From: Erythrobacter sp.
Lineage (GTDB): Bacteria; Pseudomonadota; Alphaproteobacteria; Sphingomonadales; Sphingomonadaceae
Direction of reading: 5' to 3'
Assembly (NCBI GenBank): GCA_002695185.1
Contig: NZOF01000089.1
Span: 1 to 14,022 of the forward strand
DNA length: 14,022 bases
The notes below the pieces were generated by a model, which saw nothing but the letters and a program-made list of their open reading frames with translations, was not told the origin of the DNA and made no database searches. This document shows, piece by piece, positions 6,936 to 14,022 of this stretch. Numbering within the stretch: the first letter of the stretch is position 1; each line of letters starts with the position of its first letter. A program made the position numbers and the translations under genes.

Positions 6936-8138
6936 TTACTCCCCCGGAACCATCAGCCGGATCATGCCCGCATCATCTGCGCCCGGCTTGATCTCCAGAT
7001 ATGTGCGAAGCGCTGCTTGGCCGGCCGCACGTTCGCCAGTTTTGATAAGCGACAACCCCAGTCCGCGATGTGCCTCTGCAAATGTAGGGTTGAGACCGAT
7101 CGCGCTGCGATAGAATTGCACCGCGTTCACCAGATCGCGCTGATTGCCGCGGGTGCGATAGAGCTCGCCTCGTGCAAACCATAGATCTGCAGTCCACCCG
7201 TTCTCAGCCAGACGATTGATGAGGTAATCGCTGCCACCGAAATCATTGAGCTTGATCTGGTCCTGCAGGAAAATCGGAAGCCAGGCTGCCATCGCTGCGC
7301 GGTAGCGGTCCACTCCATCGTCGCGTTCTTTGGCAGACGGATCGGCTAGCTCAGCAAGGTATTCGGCCCGCTCTCCCTGGGGAGGGTGCGACGCGGTAAA
7401 TGCAATTGCCTTGAAGTCTGGCTTCCGCATGCCTCGAGCTGTTGCCGAGGCCTCAATCTCACCCATCAGATTCTGCCAGACTTGCGCTGCAGCTTGCGGA
7501 CGCAGATCGCTAGCATTGAGATATCCGAGTCCGAGCAGGTCGGCTTCACGTTCCTGATCCCGGCCAAAGCGAAAGAAGCTGCCGTAGACCGATATTTGCA
7601 GATCCTGGTAGGCCCTCTGGGTATTATAGCTGGGAGACATGCTGGCGAGTAACGCGCTCCAGGCCAGCAAGTCGCTACCACCTCTAGCTGCCTTGAACTG
7701 CATCAGAGTGTGCCGCTTTTCGAAATGGCCAAATTCATGGCCTAGAACGGCTGCCAATTCCGCCTCGCTACGCATCCGCAACAGCAATCCGCTGAAAACG
7801 CGCATCGTTCCATTCGGCGACATGGTCGCGTTGAAAGTCGGCTCCCGGAGAATGTAGACACGCGTTGCGTTGCAACGATCAGTGCCTACGGCTCGGCAGA
7901 GAACGCTTTTCACGTAGGCGGACAGGGCTTCATCCCGGATGACGACCGGTGAAGCTACCAGCGCACGTTCGTATTCATCGTCCCTCTGCCACAGGCCGAT
8001 CTCGTCAACGCCTTTGGGCTGATAAGCACCCTCGTATGGCGGAGGCGCCGATGCTGGTGCCGCAAGAGAAGTGGAACCGAGAAGGCTGGAGACCAGCAAC
8101 GCAGCCGCTGCAATCCCTCGCGATGGTCTGGTCATCAT
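6936..8138 (-). CDS. Exported M48-family zinc metalloprotease with C-terminal TPRs
   Basis: A 400-residue protease. A signal peptide occupies about residues 1-30 (AAAALLVSSLLGS, then small residues at the predicted cleavage site), placing it in the periplasm. The zinc motif HEFGH is at 134-138, and EREAD at 196-200 supplies the third ligand. FTASHPPQGERAEYL at 247-261 is the conserved region after the active site. Residues about 318-385 form TPR-like helices (FARGELYRTRG, FAEAHRGLGLSL). The order protease then TPR matches BepA-type proteases that handle outer-membrane protein assembly in other bacteria, though the TPR part here is shorter. The ATG overlaps the upstream gene's stop as ATGA, with AAGG five bases before it. 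All catalytic residues are present, so it is probably active. The substrate is unknown; envelope quality control is the natural guess. Confidence 0.92.
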   Translation of the reverse strand: MMTRPSRGIAAAALLVSSLLGSTSLAAPASAPPPYEGAYQPKGVDEIGLWQRDDEYERALVASPVVIRDEALSAYVKSVLCRAVGTDRCNATRVYILREPTFNATMSPNGTMRVFSGLLLRMRSEAELAAVLGHEFGHFEKRHTLMQFKAARGGSDLLAWSALLASMSPSYNTQRAYQDLQISVYGSFFRFGRDQEREADLLGLGYLNASDLRPQAAAQVWQNLMGEIEASATARGMRKPDFKAIAFTASHPPQGERAEYLAELADPSAKERDDGVDRYRAAMAAWLPIFLQDQIKLNDFGGSDYLINRLAENGWTADLWFARGELYRTRGNQRDLVNAVQFYRSAIGLNPTFAEAHRGLGLSLIKTGERAAGQAALRTYLEIKPGADDAGMIRLMVPGE

Positions 8139-8881
8139 TCGGCCTTGATATCGCTGCCCGGGAAATCTTCGAGCAATTGGCGAATTCGTTTTTGGGCACC
8201 GTCAGGCTCACGAACATCACCGCCCATGGCACCGTCGGCGTTGAGCCAAAGCAGGTTCCCGGTCTTAAGGTCTACCAGGCCGGCGTAACCGATGTGCTCC
8301 CCGGATTGGACAGCAAGGCCGGGACCGAGAAGGGCCATCACCTGAAGGATCTTCCGCCCAGTGGAGCCGTATGCGTCCTTCGTGAAAATGAACAATCCGT
8401 AGTCGGCTTCAGCGGCCCCCGGCAAACTCGCCACGGTTGACCCTAGGGACCAGTCGAAAACTCCCTCCCGGTTATCGCGCTTCTTGGTAGGAAGCCGATT
8501 GCCAACAAAGAACTGATACTGAATCACTGCTTCCGAAACTGCAGCGAACAGGCTCATATGCTCCTGAACTGCGAGGGCATCATCGCCATAGGCTTCGGGA
8601 GCTTCGACGACCTGATTGCCAAGGCGTTGCTGAAGTTCTGCGAGCGATGATTGCATGTTCAGCTTGGCGCGATCAGTCCATTCAGCGTTCGGCTCGAACA
8701 TCCCGCCAGTCGACTGAGAGCCGACGCTGATCCTTGGACGAAAAATTAGAATTTTCTTGCCGCTGTTTGCTGGCAATTCGAAGCCTGCCCGAACAGCCGA
8801 TCGTTCCTGTGCCTGAAGAGGTGATGTCCAAAGGATCAGCGATCCAAGACAGACCGCGATCAGGCGAATTAACCGATTCAT
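8135..8881 (-). CDS. Secreted protein of unknown function, first gene of the exported trio
   Basis: A 248-residue protein with a signal peptide (MNRLIRLIAVCLGSLILW, cleavage after LQA near residue 24). There is no cysteine at the cleavage site, so it is not an obvious lipoprotein. The mature part carries KKILIFRPRISVG early, YGLFIFTKDAYGS in the middle and YAGLVDLKTGNLLWLN near the end. This alternation of strands and helices recalls CsgG/LpoB-like envelope proteins only faintly. The start at 8881 is set by GAGGGGG at 8887-8893, five bases upstream; a longer frame to 8905 would put charged residues before the signal peptide. The 189 bases upstream separate it from the helicase gene, so a promoter may lie there, although I see no convincing -35/-10 pair. 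It overlaps the M48 protease gene by ATGA. Confidence 0.85.
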   Translation of the reverse strand: MNRLIRLIAVCLGSLILWTSPLQAQERSAVRAGFELPANSGKKILIFRPRISVGSQSTGGMFEPNAEWTDRAKLNMQSSLAELQQRLGNQVVEAPEAYGDDALAVQEHMSLFAAVSEAVIQYQFFVGNRLPTKKRDNREGVFDWSLGSTVASLPGAAEADYGLFIFTKDAYGSTGRKILQVMALLGPGLAVQSGEHIGYAGLVDLKTGNLLWLNADGAMGGDVREPDGAQKRIRQLLEDFPGSDIKAE

Positions 8882-8886
8882 CCAAG

Positions 8887-8893
8887 CCCCCTC
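8887..8893 (-). promoter_or_regulatory. Strong ribosome binding site deciding the start at 8881
   Basis: GAGGGGG on the minus strand, five bases before the ATG. It places the start directly at the signal peptide and leads the three-gene exported module. Confidence 0.6.
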
Positions 8894-9070
8894 GTCGAAC
8901 ACCAAGATGTGCTAACGTGAATCCTGCGCTAAAGCATCGAAAAGCAAAGGGGCAAGGGTTATTTCTCTACGTTACAGAGTCTGACCTGGTTGCAAATTTA
9001 TTCATCGGACAGAATGGGTTACCCCCTCACGGGTTTGCGCCAAACGATTGCGGACCAAAGCTTGGCTGCC

Positions 9071-11887
9071 TTACCTGGCCCCCGATGCAGTGAACTCTTT
9101 CCACCCCGATCGGGACGCTTCTTCGTCTTTAAGTCTCAGCGTGTTTTGAGTGTGGCGACATTCCGGAAACTGGTTGCAGCCATAGAATGTCGTGTTGTTC
9201 CGCCCTTGGCGTTCGACCATCTGTCCGACAAGGCAGGTCGGACACTGATCAAGTTCCTTCCCTTCCAGCGTCTCGAAGCGAACGTCCTCTCCGGCAATTT
9301 CCCGAAGCTCGCGGATATATCGCGAGGGCTTGCGGCGATTGCAGCGGATGAAAGTTCCTCTGCTGGCGCGGGTCAGCGCCACATAGAAGAGACGCCGCTC
9401 CTCGGCGTAGGCATAGGTCTCCGGCCGCGGGATGACGAGGTTGAGAAGCTCGTCATCCTCGATTCGGCTCGGAACGCCGTAGTCGCCTTCGCTGACGTCG
9501 AGCAGGATCGTGTAGTCTGCTTCCAGGCCCTTGGACCGATGAAAGGACAGGCCCATGACCTCGATGTTCGAGAAGTGCGGCATCTGCCCGCCGAAGGGAT
9601 CCAGAAGATTATAACGCCACAGAACGAGAACCTTGAACTTCTGCCCTTCGTCCTGCCGCCATTGGTCGGTGATGCCTTCCAGGAAAGTGTCGAGGCGCTC
9701 GAGCAGCTGGAAACATGCAGACGGAAAACTCGGCTTACGCCATTCAACGGTGACCGGGATCACGCGAATTGACCGCGGGATGGCTGCCCGGGTCGAGCGA
9801 ACCGTTTTCGTGATCTGCGCGGGATTGCGCTGAACGAAGCGTGCGGCCGTATCAGCCAGGAGCTGGTTGCAGCGGTAGGTTTGTTCTAGGCGTCCTTGCC
9901 AGCAGGCTCCAAAGTTAGCCTCAAACTGGGTGAAGATCGTGATATCCGATCCGGCAAAGCGGTAAATCGACTGCCAATCGTCTCCGACGGCAAAGACCTT
10001 GGTGAATGGCTTTTGGTGCTTGAGCGCCTTGATCAGGTTCGCCCTTGGATCCGAGATATCCTGAAATTCGTCAACGAGAATGAGCGAATAGGGGCTCTGG
10101 TAGCGGCCCGTCTCGACGAGGCGCACCGCGTCGCCGATCATCGAATCGAAATCGATCCGTTTGGCCTCGTCGAGCTTGCGCGAGTAAGCTTGCGTGATTA
10201 GCCAGACCGCTCGCGCGAAATATTGAGCGCGAGGCTTGTCATGCAGGGTTTTGGCCCGCTCCAGCAGCATTTCCAAGGTCAGCTGACTGGCCCTGATGTG
10301 CTTGATGCAGACGCCGATCAGCTTCTGGTAGTGCGTAATCACCACCGGCTCGATCGCTTTCAGAATTTCCTCGGTACTCTTCTCGGTCAGCGGGATTTCC
10401 CGTTTCACCAGTTCGGCCTCGAGCCGCTGAAGCAACGTCCCGTCTCGCGCCTGTGCCGAGGTCGTCTCGAAGACATCCAGTTCTTCGCGTTGGTACCCGG
10501 CGCGTTTGCCCTTCATGTGTTGGACGTAATTGTCGAAGGGCGATGAGCCATCCGCGTTGATGGCGAAATGCTCATGGAATGTGTCGGTCAGAGGGTAATG
10601 GAAGTCAGGCTGAACGAACCGCTCGCTCCCGTCCTCCTCCTCGAATGAGATCTGCTTCTCATACTCGAACTCGACCGAGTGGACCCACAGCCAGTTCGCG
10701 ATGCGCTGCTCCTGAAGCGATCGCACATAAATCTCTGCAAGGGTGCCGATGGTGCTGCCGCCCCTGTCGTTTCGATCGGCAATGTAGCGATTGTAGTCCG
10801 CTTCCGAGTCAAAGACCTCCGCTGGAATATCGGCTTTGGGCAGGATGGAAAGCAGGTCGATCCAGAGCCGCTTGAACTCGTCGTTCGTATCCATCAGCTC
10901 CCGAATGATCTTGTCGATCACGCGCGCTTCACCAGCCGGGTGCTCAACCCAATTGGCCAGCTGAGGCGGCCTTCCTTCGGTCTCCTCGATAATCCCACGG
11001 CCCAATGCGTGAAAAGTGGTGACCCGACATTCGAGAGCATCCTCTTCGATCCCGAGCTGCTTCGCGATCCGCTCCTTCAACTCGTCGGCCGCACTCTTGT
11101 TGAAGGCGAGGACGAGAATCTCGCCTGGCTGATACAGCCCCTTTTCCAGGACGTAGGCGACTTTCCCGACCATCGTCGCGGATTTGCCAGAGCCGGCTGA
11201 CGCCACGAGGAGATTGTTGTCTTCGAGTCGGATGCAAGCCTCTCGCTGCTCCTGCGAGAGTGAGAATCCGCCAAGGTTCGAAAAGAACCCGTCGAACTTT
11301 TGCATCTCGTGAACCACGAAGCTCTCGTTGTAGCGGCTGCGAACGGCCGGATCGGTGAGCATGGCAAACGAAGTGGGGAGATATTCTCTCAGCGAAGCCG
11401 GGATCAGATTAGCGTCGAACAGAGGATGGGCCAGGGCAACCGAGGCGCTGCCGGGAACGCTGGCAATCGCCCGGCTCACATCAGCATGGGCAAGGTACTG
11501 CTGGTTGCTGTCCGTTATCGCGCGGATTTTGGTGTCGACCTCACGGAGACGTTCCTTGTCGGAATCAATCAGCTCCGCGAGATGCTGGTTCACGAAAGCC
11601 AGCAATTCCTCGCGTAATGTCTGAGCGGCTTTGGCGGTCAGGCCCGACAACGCATCGACACGGCCCTTCGACCGGATTTCGACTGTGTGCCAGAGCAGCG
11701 CCTTGGTCGATGATACGTCCGTGACATCGAGGCATGGGACCTCATCGTCAGCCTTCAATTTCAGCCGAATGCGGTCCGACGACGATGCGCTGAGGACGAG
11801 CTTCCAGTTTTCCGACAGGAAGATGCGTGCCCACAGGCTAGGCCGATATGTCCGGGATCTTCCAATCATCGCCAAGCTCGCTGCCAC
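9071..11887 (-). CDS. HelD/UvrD-like SF1A helicase with nuclease-like insert and zinc ribbon
   Basis: A 938-residue protein. The N-terminal 200 residues resemble the extra domain of helicase IV (HelD). The Q motif is LSQEQREACI (210-219), Walker A ASAGSGKSAT (229-238), Ia LAFNKSAADEL (260-270), motif II LILVDEFQDIS (602-612), motif III VFAVGDDWQSIYRFAGSD (631-648), motif IV LEQTYRCNQ (667-675), motif V SFHRSKGLEADY (781-792) and motif VI RRLFYVALTRA (831-841). Between Ia and II, about 390-490, EQRIANWL, QPDFHYP (D428), HEHFAI (E439) and FETTSAQ match the PD-(D/E)XK-like module known in such helicases. The expected Lys is not obvious, so cleavage activity is uncertain. C882, C885, C904 and C910 form a topoisomerase-type zinc ribbon. 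The GTG at 11887 is weakly supported and ATG 11869 is an alternative. It is the last gene of block C, 48 bases after the nuclease gene. Confidence 0.93.
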   Translation of the reverse strand: MAASLAMIGRSRTYRPSLWARIFLSENWKLVLSASSSDRIRLKLKADDEVPCLDVTDVSSTKALLWHTVEIRSKGRVDALSGLTAKAAQTLREELLAFVNQHLAELIDSDKERLREVDTKIRAITDSNQQYLAHADVSRAIASVPGSASVALAHPLFDANLIPASLREYLPTSFAMLTDPAVRSRYNESFVVHEMQKFDGFFSNLGGFSLSQEQREACIRLEDNNLLVASAGSGKSATMVGKVAYVLEKGLYQPGEILVLAFNKSAADELKERIAKQLGIEEDALECRVTTFHALGRGIIEETEGRPPQLANWVEHPAGEARVIDKIIRELMDTNDEFKRLWIDLLSILPKADIPAEVFDSEADYNRYIADRNDRGGSTIGTLAEIYVRSLQEQRIANWLWVHSVEFEYEKQISFEEEDGSERFVQPDFHYPLTDTFHEHFAINADGSSPFDNYVQHMKGKRAGYQREELDVFETTSAQARDGTLLQRLEAELVKREIPLTEKSTEEILKAIEPVVITHYQKLIGVCIKHIRASQLTLEMLLERAKTLHDKPRAQYFARAVWLITQAYSRKLDEAKRIDFDSMIGDAVRLVETGRYQSPYSLILVDEFQDISDPRANLIKALKHQKPFTKVFAVGDDWQSIYRFAGSDITIFTQFEANFGACWQGRLEQTYRCNQLLADTAARFVQRNPAQITKTVRSTRAAIPRSIRVIPVTVEWRKPSFPSACFQLLERLDTFLEGITDQWRQDEGQKFKVLVLWRYNLLDPFGGQMPHFSNIEVMGLSFHRSKGLEADYTILLDVSEGDYGVPSRIEDDELLNLVIPRPETYAYAEERRLFYVALTRASRGTFIRCNRRKPSRYIRELREIAGEDVRFETLEGKELDQCPTCLVGQMVERQGRNNTTFYGCNQFPECRHTQNTLRLKDEEASRSGWKEFTASGAR

Positions 11888-11935
11888 AGTACCCGCTCTT
11901 CGTCACCTGAGCGGCCGAAGCTTTTCCTTTCCGCT

Positions 11936-12556
11936 CTAGAGCAATTGTCCCTGCGCTCGGGAGGATTGCCGGTGCCGTCGTTGTCGTCTTTTGAAGCTCC
12001 ACGGAGGCTCAGGGTTATCCATTTGCCAAAGACCGCGTCGGTTTCTTTGCGCCTCTTCCTGCGCTTCGAAGTACTCTGCCTCACGCTCGAAGCTGTATTG
12101 TTCTACCACCCAAGCCCAGCCGTTCACGACCATTTCGAGCTCGATGTTACGCGTCACCGGTCGAGGCCGCTTTACCAAACCGCTGCCGCACCTGCCCTGA
12201 TGGTAATAGTCAATCCTTCCGGCTTCCATTTGCTCGGTCAGGAAGCCGACGCAGAGCAGGCGCTTGTAGGGATCAATGGGCATGTAGCCCGTCGATTCCT
12301 TGCCAACTGGATCAAGCCGTAGCTCCTTGCCTGCGATGAGCCCTGCAAGAAAATCCCTCGATTCGCGACCACAGGGCTGTCCCATCTCTGGTGCATCGAT
12401 GAAGGCGAAGCGAAAGGGTATCCGCTCGACCCAAGTCTCACGGAACGGATGCCATACGTTGGCCAGGAAGCCGTCGCCGTCGAATACCTTGAGGACCGAG
12501 GCCTTCAAAACCTCATCCTGACCCGCCGCGCCAGGATCGTCCGGCACGATAATCAC
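11936..12556 (-). CDS. Staphylococcal-nuclease-like (thermonuclease) protein, intracellular
   Basis: A 206-residue protein of the SNase family. VFDGDGF (24-30) provides the first calcium-binding Asp (D26), FRFAFIDAPE (48-57) gives the counterparts of Arg35, Asp40 and Glu43 (R49, D54, E57), and DPYKR (95-99) gives the Arg87 counterpart (R99). The catalytic set is complete, predicting calcium-dependent cleavage of DNA or RNA. ELEMVVNGWAWV and EEAQRNRRGLW are the usual C-terminal family elements, followed by PPWSFKRRQRR, a basic tail. Most family members are exported, but this one has no signal peptide or lipobox, so it should act in the cytoplasm, which is unusual. The GTG start overlaps the stop of the upstream TPR gene (GTGA), implying coupled translation and probably a physical partnership. 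A GTG three codons later is an alternative start. Confidence 0.9.
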   Translation of the reverse strand: MIIVPDDPGAAGQDEVLKASVLKVFDGDGFLANVWHPFRETWVERIPFRFAFIDAPEMGQPCGRESRDFLAGLIAGKELRLDPVGKESTGYMPIDPYKRLLCVGFLTEQMEAGRIDYYHQGRCGSGLVKRPRPVTRNIELEMVVNGWAWVVEQYSFEREAEYFEAQEEAQRNRRGLWQMDNPEPPWSFKRRQRRHRQSSRAQGQLL

Positions 12557-13644
12557 GCGAACTTCGCTCTTGTGACTCGGCCTGGTCCGCGCGCTCGAGC
12601 CTCCCGTCGCCCCAACAACCAGGCGAACCTCTCAGGGTCTTGAGCGATAAGATAGTCGCAAATCCGCTGCCGCTCTTGCGAGGGCAATCGCACCAGCAGA
12701 GATCGCAAATCCTGGTCAATGGCCTTCCGTGACGCGCCCAACTGCTCGGCCTTGGCGTACCAATCATGCCCTCCCGCAAGGTCACCGCGCTCGAGCGACA
12801 CAGCCCCCAGCAGCGTGCAAGGTCGGTAATCTCCGGGCGTCAGGCTGTGGGCCTGTCGTCCAAGCGCTTCTGCTTCTTCAAGTCGCCGCAAATCGCGCAT
12901 CGCCCCGCCGCGAGTCGTCGAGAGGGCAGATTGCAGCTTCGGCGAGAGGGAGGTTTGTGCCAGCGCCTTTTCCGTCAAAGACAGGGCCCGCTCGGCATCA
13001 CCCGCCTTGCGCCAATGGCCACTGGCGTTGACTGCGTTCCAGGCGTCACCGGTGCGCTCCCAGGCTTCGGTTAGCGCTTGGGCCTCTAAGCAATGCCACG
13101 CCTTCTGCAGTTCATCGGTCCAGCAGTATTCGGCCTCGGCTCTGAGCCAAGCCACGTCCTCGGTGCGGAGGCGCTGCCCTTTCTCGACTTGCTTCAAAAG
13201 ACCGATGACGCGCCCGTAATGTTCGTCATCGACGTAGCCCAATCCAAAGCGTCGTCGGAGATCTTTGGCCTCGCGCTTGCGACGAAGGACCGGGTCCTTC
13301 GCCATGGCGGCAAACGTCGCCTTCACTGCGTCGGCTTTGGCGGCAGCAATCCTAGCGGCTTCAACTTCTGCCTCGGCGGCCTTGATCGATGCTTGCTGGA
13401 TTCGTGAATTACGCTCCGTGGCGGCTTGAGCTTGAAACTCAGCCAGTGGCAGCTGTCCACTTGCCAATGCATCAAGAGCGAGCAGACCCGTCGATGCAAG
13501 GAATTGCCGTGCAAGCGGCGAAATCTGAGCTCCGACGTCGATCCTCTGGAGAATGCCGTGCAATCGGGCTCCGGGCTGGTGTGCACCAGGTAGGTCATCG
13601 ACCAGGTAGCGCTGCGCCAATGCGGAATTGTGAGCGGGGTTCAT
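12553..13644 (-). CDS. TPR-repeat protein of unknown function, lead gene of the nuclease/helicase block
   Basis: A 363-residue soluble protein. After a non-repetitive N terminus comes an Ala- and Glu-rich helix (about 75-125) likely to form a coiled coil, then a basic segment (RRKREAKDLRRRFGLG), then TPR-like helices over about 175-305 (AWERTGDAWNAVNASGHWRKAGDAERAL broadly, with later repeats LLGAVSLERGDLAGG and WYAKAEQLG). There is no enzyme motif. The ATG at 13644 is preceded by AGGGAG three bases away, a slightly short spacing. Its stop overlaps the nuclease start by GTGA, so the pair is co-translated. By position and fold it is probably the scaffold or regulator of the SNase-like protein and the helicase. 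It shares the TPR theme, but no obvious sequence identity, with the TPR-OB protein of block A. Confidence 0.85.
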   Translation of the reverse strand: MNPAHNSALAQRYLVDDLPGAHQPGARLHGILQRIDVGAQISPLARQFLASTGLLALDALASGQLPLAEFQAQAATERNSRIQQASIKAAEAEVEAARIAAAKADAVKATFAAMAKDPVLRRKREAKDLRRRFGLGYVDDEHYGRVIGLLKQVEKGQRLRTEDVAWLRAEAEYCWTDELQKAWHCLEAQALTEAWERTGDAWNAVNASGHWRKAGDAERALSLTEKALAQTSLSPKLQSALSTTRGGAMRDLRRLEEAEALGRQAHSLTPGDYRPCTLLGAVSLERGDLAGGHDWYAKAEQLGASRKAIDQDLRSLLVRLPSQERQRICDYLIAQDPERFAWLLGRREARARGPGRVTRAKFA

Positions 13645-13933
13645 GGGCTCCCTGGCAACATCTGTGGTCCTGCTCGCCGCAAGTGCTTCCCCAGCGCAGC
13701 AGGTAAAGTCTTCAATCTGGCAGTCCGCTCTTAGAAATCTCTTAAACGTCAGCCATGTTCAACTGATTGGTTTCGTGCTCATCGGCACGCTACCTGCTCA
13801 AAAGCGACGATCTTCACCGTCGCGCTGTCTGTCGCAATAAACGTTTGCAGTCGGCATTGGCCGAACGACGCTCCGTGATACGGGATATGCTAGCGAGCCA
13901 CTCCCTTAACTTACCGATCGGTAAGAGCCCGAT
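13645..13933. other. Intergenic region upstream of block C
   Basis: About 290 bases without a supported gene. Short open frames on either strand lack ribosome sites and recognisable motifs. I looked for a tRNA-like cloverleaf and found none. The stretch should hold the promoter of block C, yet I could not pick a convincing -35/-10 pair: a TTGAAC near the middle has no matching -10. Its one clear structural element is the palindrome at 13910-13925. Confidence 0.5.
13910..13925. promoter_or_regulatory. Perfect 16-base palindrome, candidate operator
   Basis: CTTACCGATCGGTAAG is its own reverse complement. TTACCG-n2-CGGTAA resembles operators of TetR-family repressors, which commonly bind such spaced half-sites; that link is from general knowledge. 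It lies nine bases after the stop of the right-edge gene and about 265 bases upstream of the TPR gene of block C. No T run follows it on either strand, which argues against an intrinsic terminator. No regulator gene is visible in the window. Confidence 0.4.
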
Positions 13934-14022
13934 TCAAAAGTTTCTCAGGCGTAGCAATACCTTGCGGTTCTGCGGATGAGCATGCGAATAGAAGCGATCA
14001 TAGCCCAGGCGGTTGAAGAGGC
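13934..14022 (-). CDS. C-terminal end of an unidentified protein (partial, runs off the window)
   Basis: A minus-strand frame enters from the right edge and runs for 29 codons to a TGA at 13936-13934. It reads LFNRLGYDRFYSHAHPQNRK and then VLLRLRNF at the C terminus. The composition is protein-like, with aromatic and basic residues, and the strand agrees with the neighbours. It is too short to assign a family, and chance openness cannot be excluded. Confidence 0.4.
   Translation of the reverse strand, partial: LFNRLGYDRFYSHAHPQNRKVLLRLRNF

Noticed and set aside
8882..9070. Candidate promoter with TTGCAA or TTGCCC before the exported trio
   Set aside because: No -10 hexamer at an acceptable spacing; a promoter is likely here but I cannot place it.
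8990..9772. Long plus-strand open frame (260 codons) antisense to the UvrD-like helicase
   Set aside because: It lies opposite a helicase with every motif intact, has no recognisable domain and is a product of GC-rich codon bias.
13643..13979. Short plus-strand frames in the right intergenic region
   Set aside because: No ribosome site or recognisable motif; they also run through the palindrome and the end of the minus-strand partial gene.
1..14022. CRISPR array, tRNA or rRNA genes
   Set aside because: No regularly spaced repeats beyond the two-copy terminal repeat at the left edge, and no cloverleaf or rRNA-like stretch was seen by reading.

Overview
The window reads as a piece of a GC-rich proteobacterial genome, probably alphaproteobacterial and possibly sphingomonad. 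I infer this from base composition, codon use and general protein style; there is no rRNA or other marker gene. Every complete gene lies on the minus strand, so transcription runs right to left. The only plus-strand coding remnant is at the far left. I found no tRNA, rRNA or CRISPR array.

Left edge (1-686): two diverged copies of a terminal repeat end at base 98 in the style of an IS21-family right end. They abut a plus-strand gene fragment that keeps the C-terminal motif of a uracil-DNA-glycosylase-fold protein but lacks its N-terminal motif. The insertion appears to have beheaded that gene.

Block A (737-6309) holds four cytoplasmic genes, in transcription order: a protein of unknown function (304 aa), a DEDDh 3'-5' exonuclease, a RecD/Pif1-like SF1 helicase with a long unassigned C-terminal extension, and a TPR protein ending in tandem S1/cold-shock-like OB domains. 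The last two overlap by ATGA. The first two genes are much more AT-rich than their neighbours. The content resembles a nucleic-acid-processing conflict or defence cassette.

Block B (6328-8881) is an apparent three-gene operon of exported proteins: a secreted protein of unknown function, an M48 metalloprotease with TPRs, and a small secreted protein. ATGA overlap and a 5-base gap join them. It looks like envelope biology rather than nucleic-acid work, and only 18 bases separate it from block A.

Block C (9071-13644) is a TPR protein, an intracellular staphylococcal-nuclease-like protein coupled to it by GTGA, and a 938-residue HelD/UvrD-like helicase with an embedded PD-(D/E)XK-like module and a C-terminal zinc ribbon.

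Right edge (13645-14022): an intergenic stretch with a perfect 16-base palindrome, then the last codons of an unidentified minus-strand gene. Overall, two independent sets of TPR protein + nuclease + SF1 helicase flank an exported protease module, with a mobile-element scar at one end. That layout fits an accessory or defence-type region, but no activity can be proved from sequence alone.
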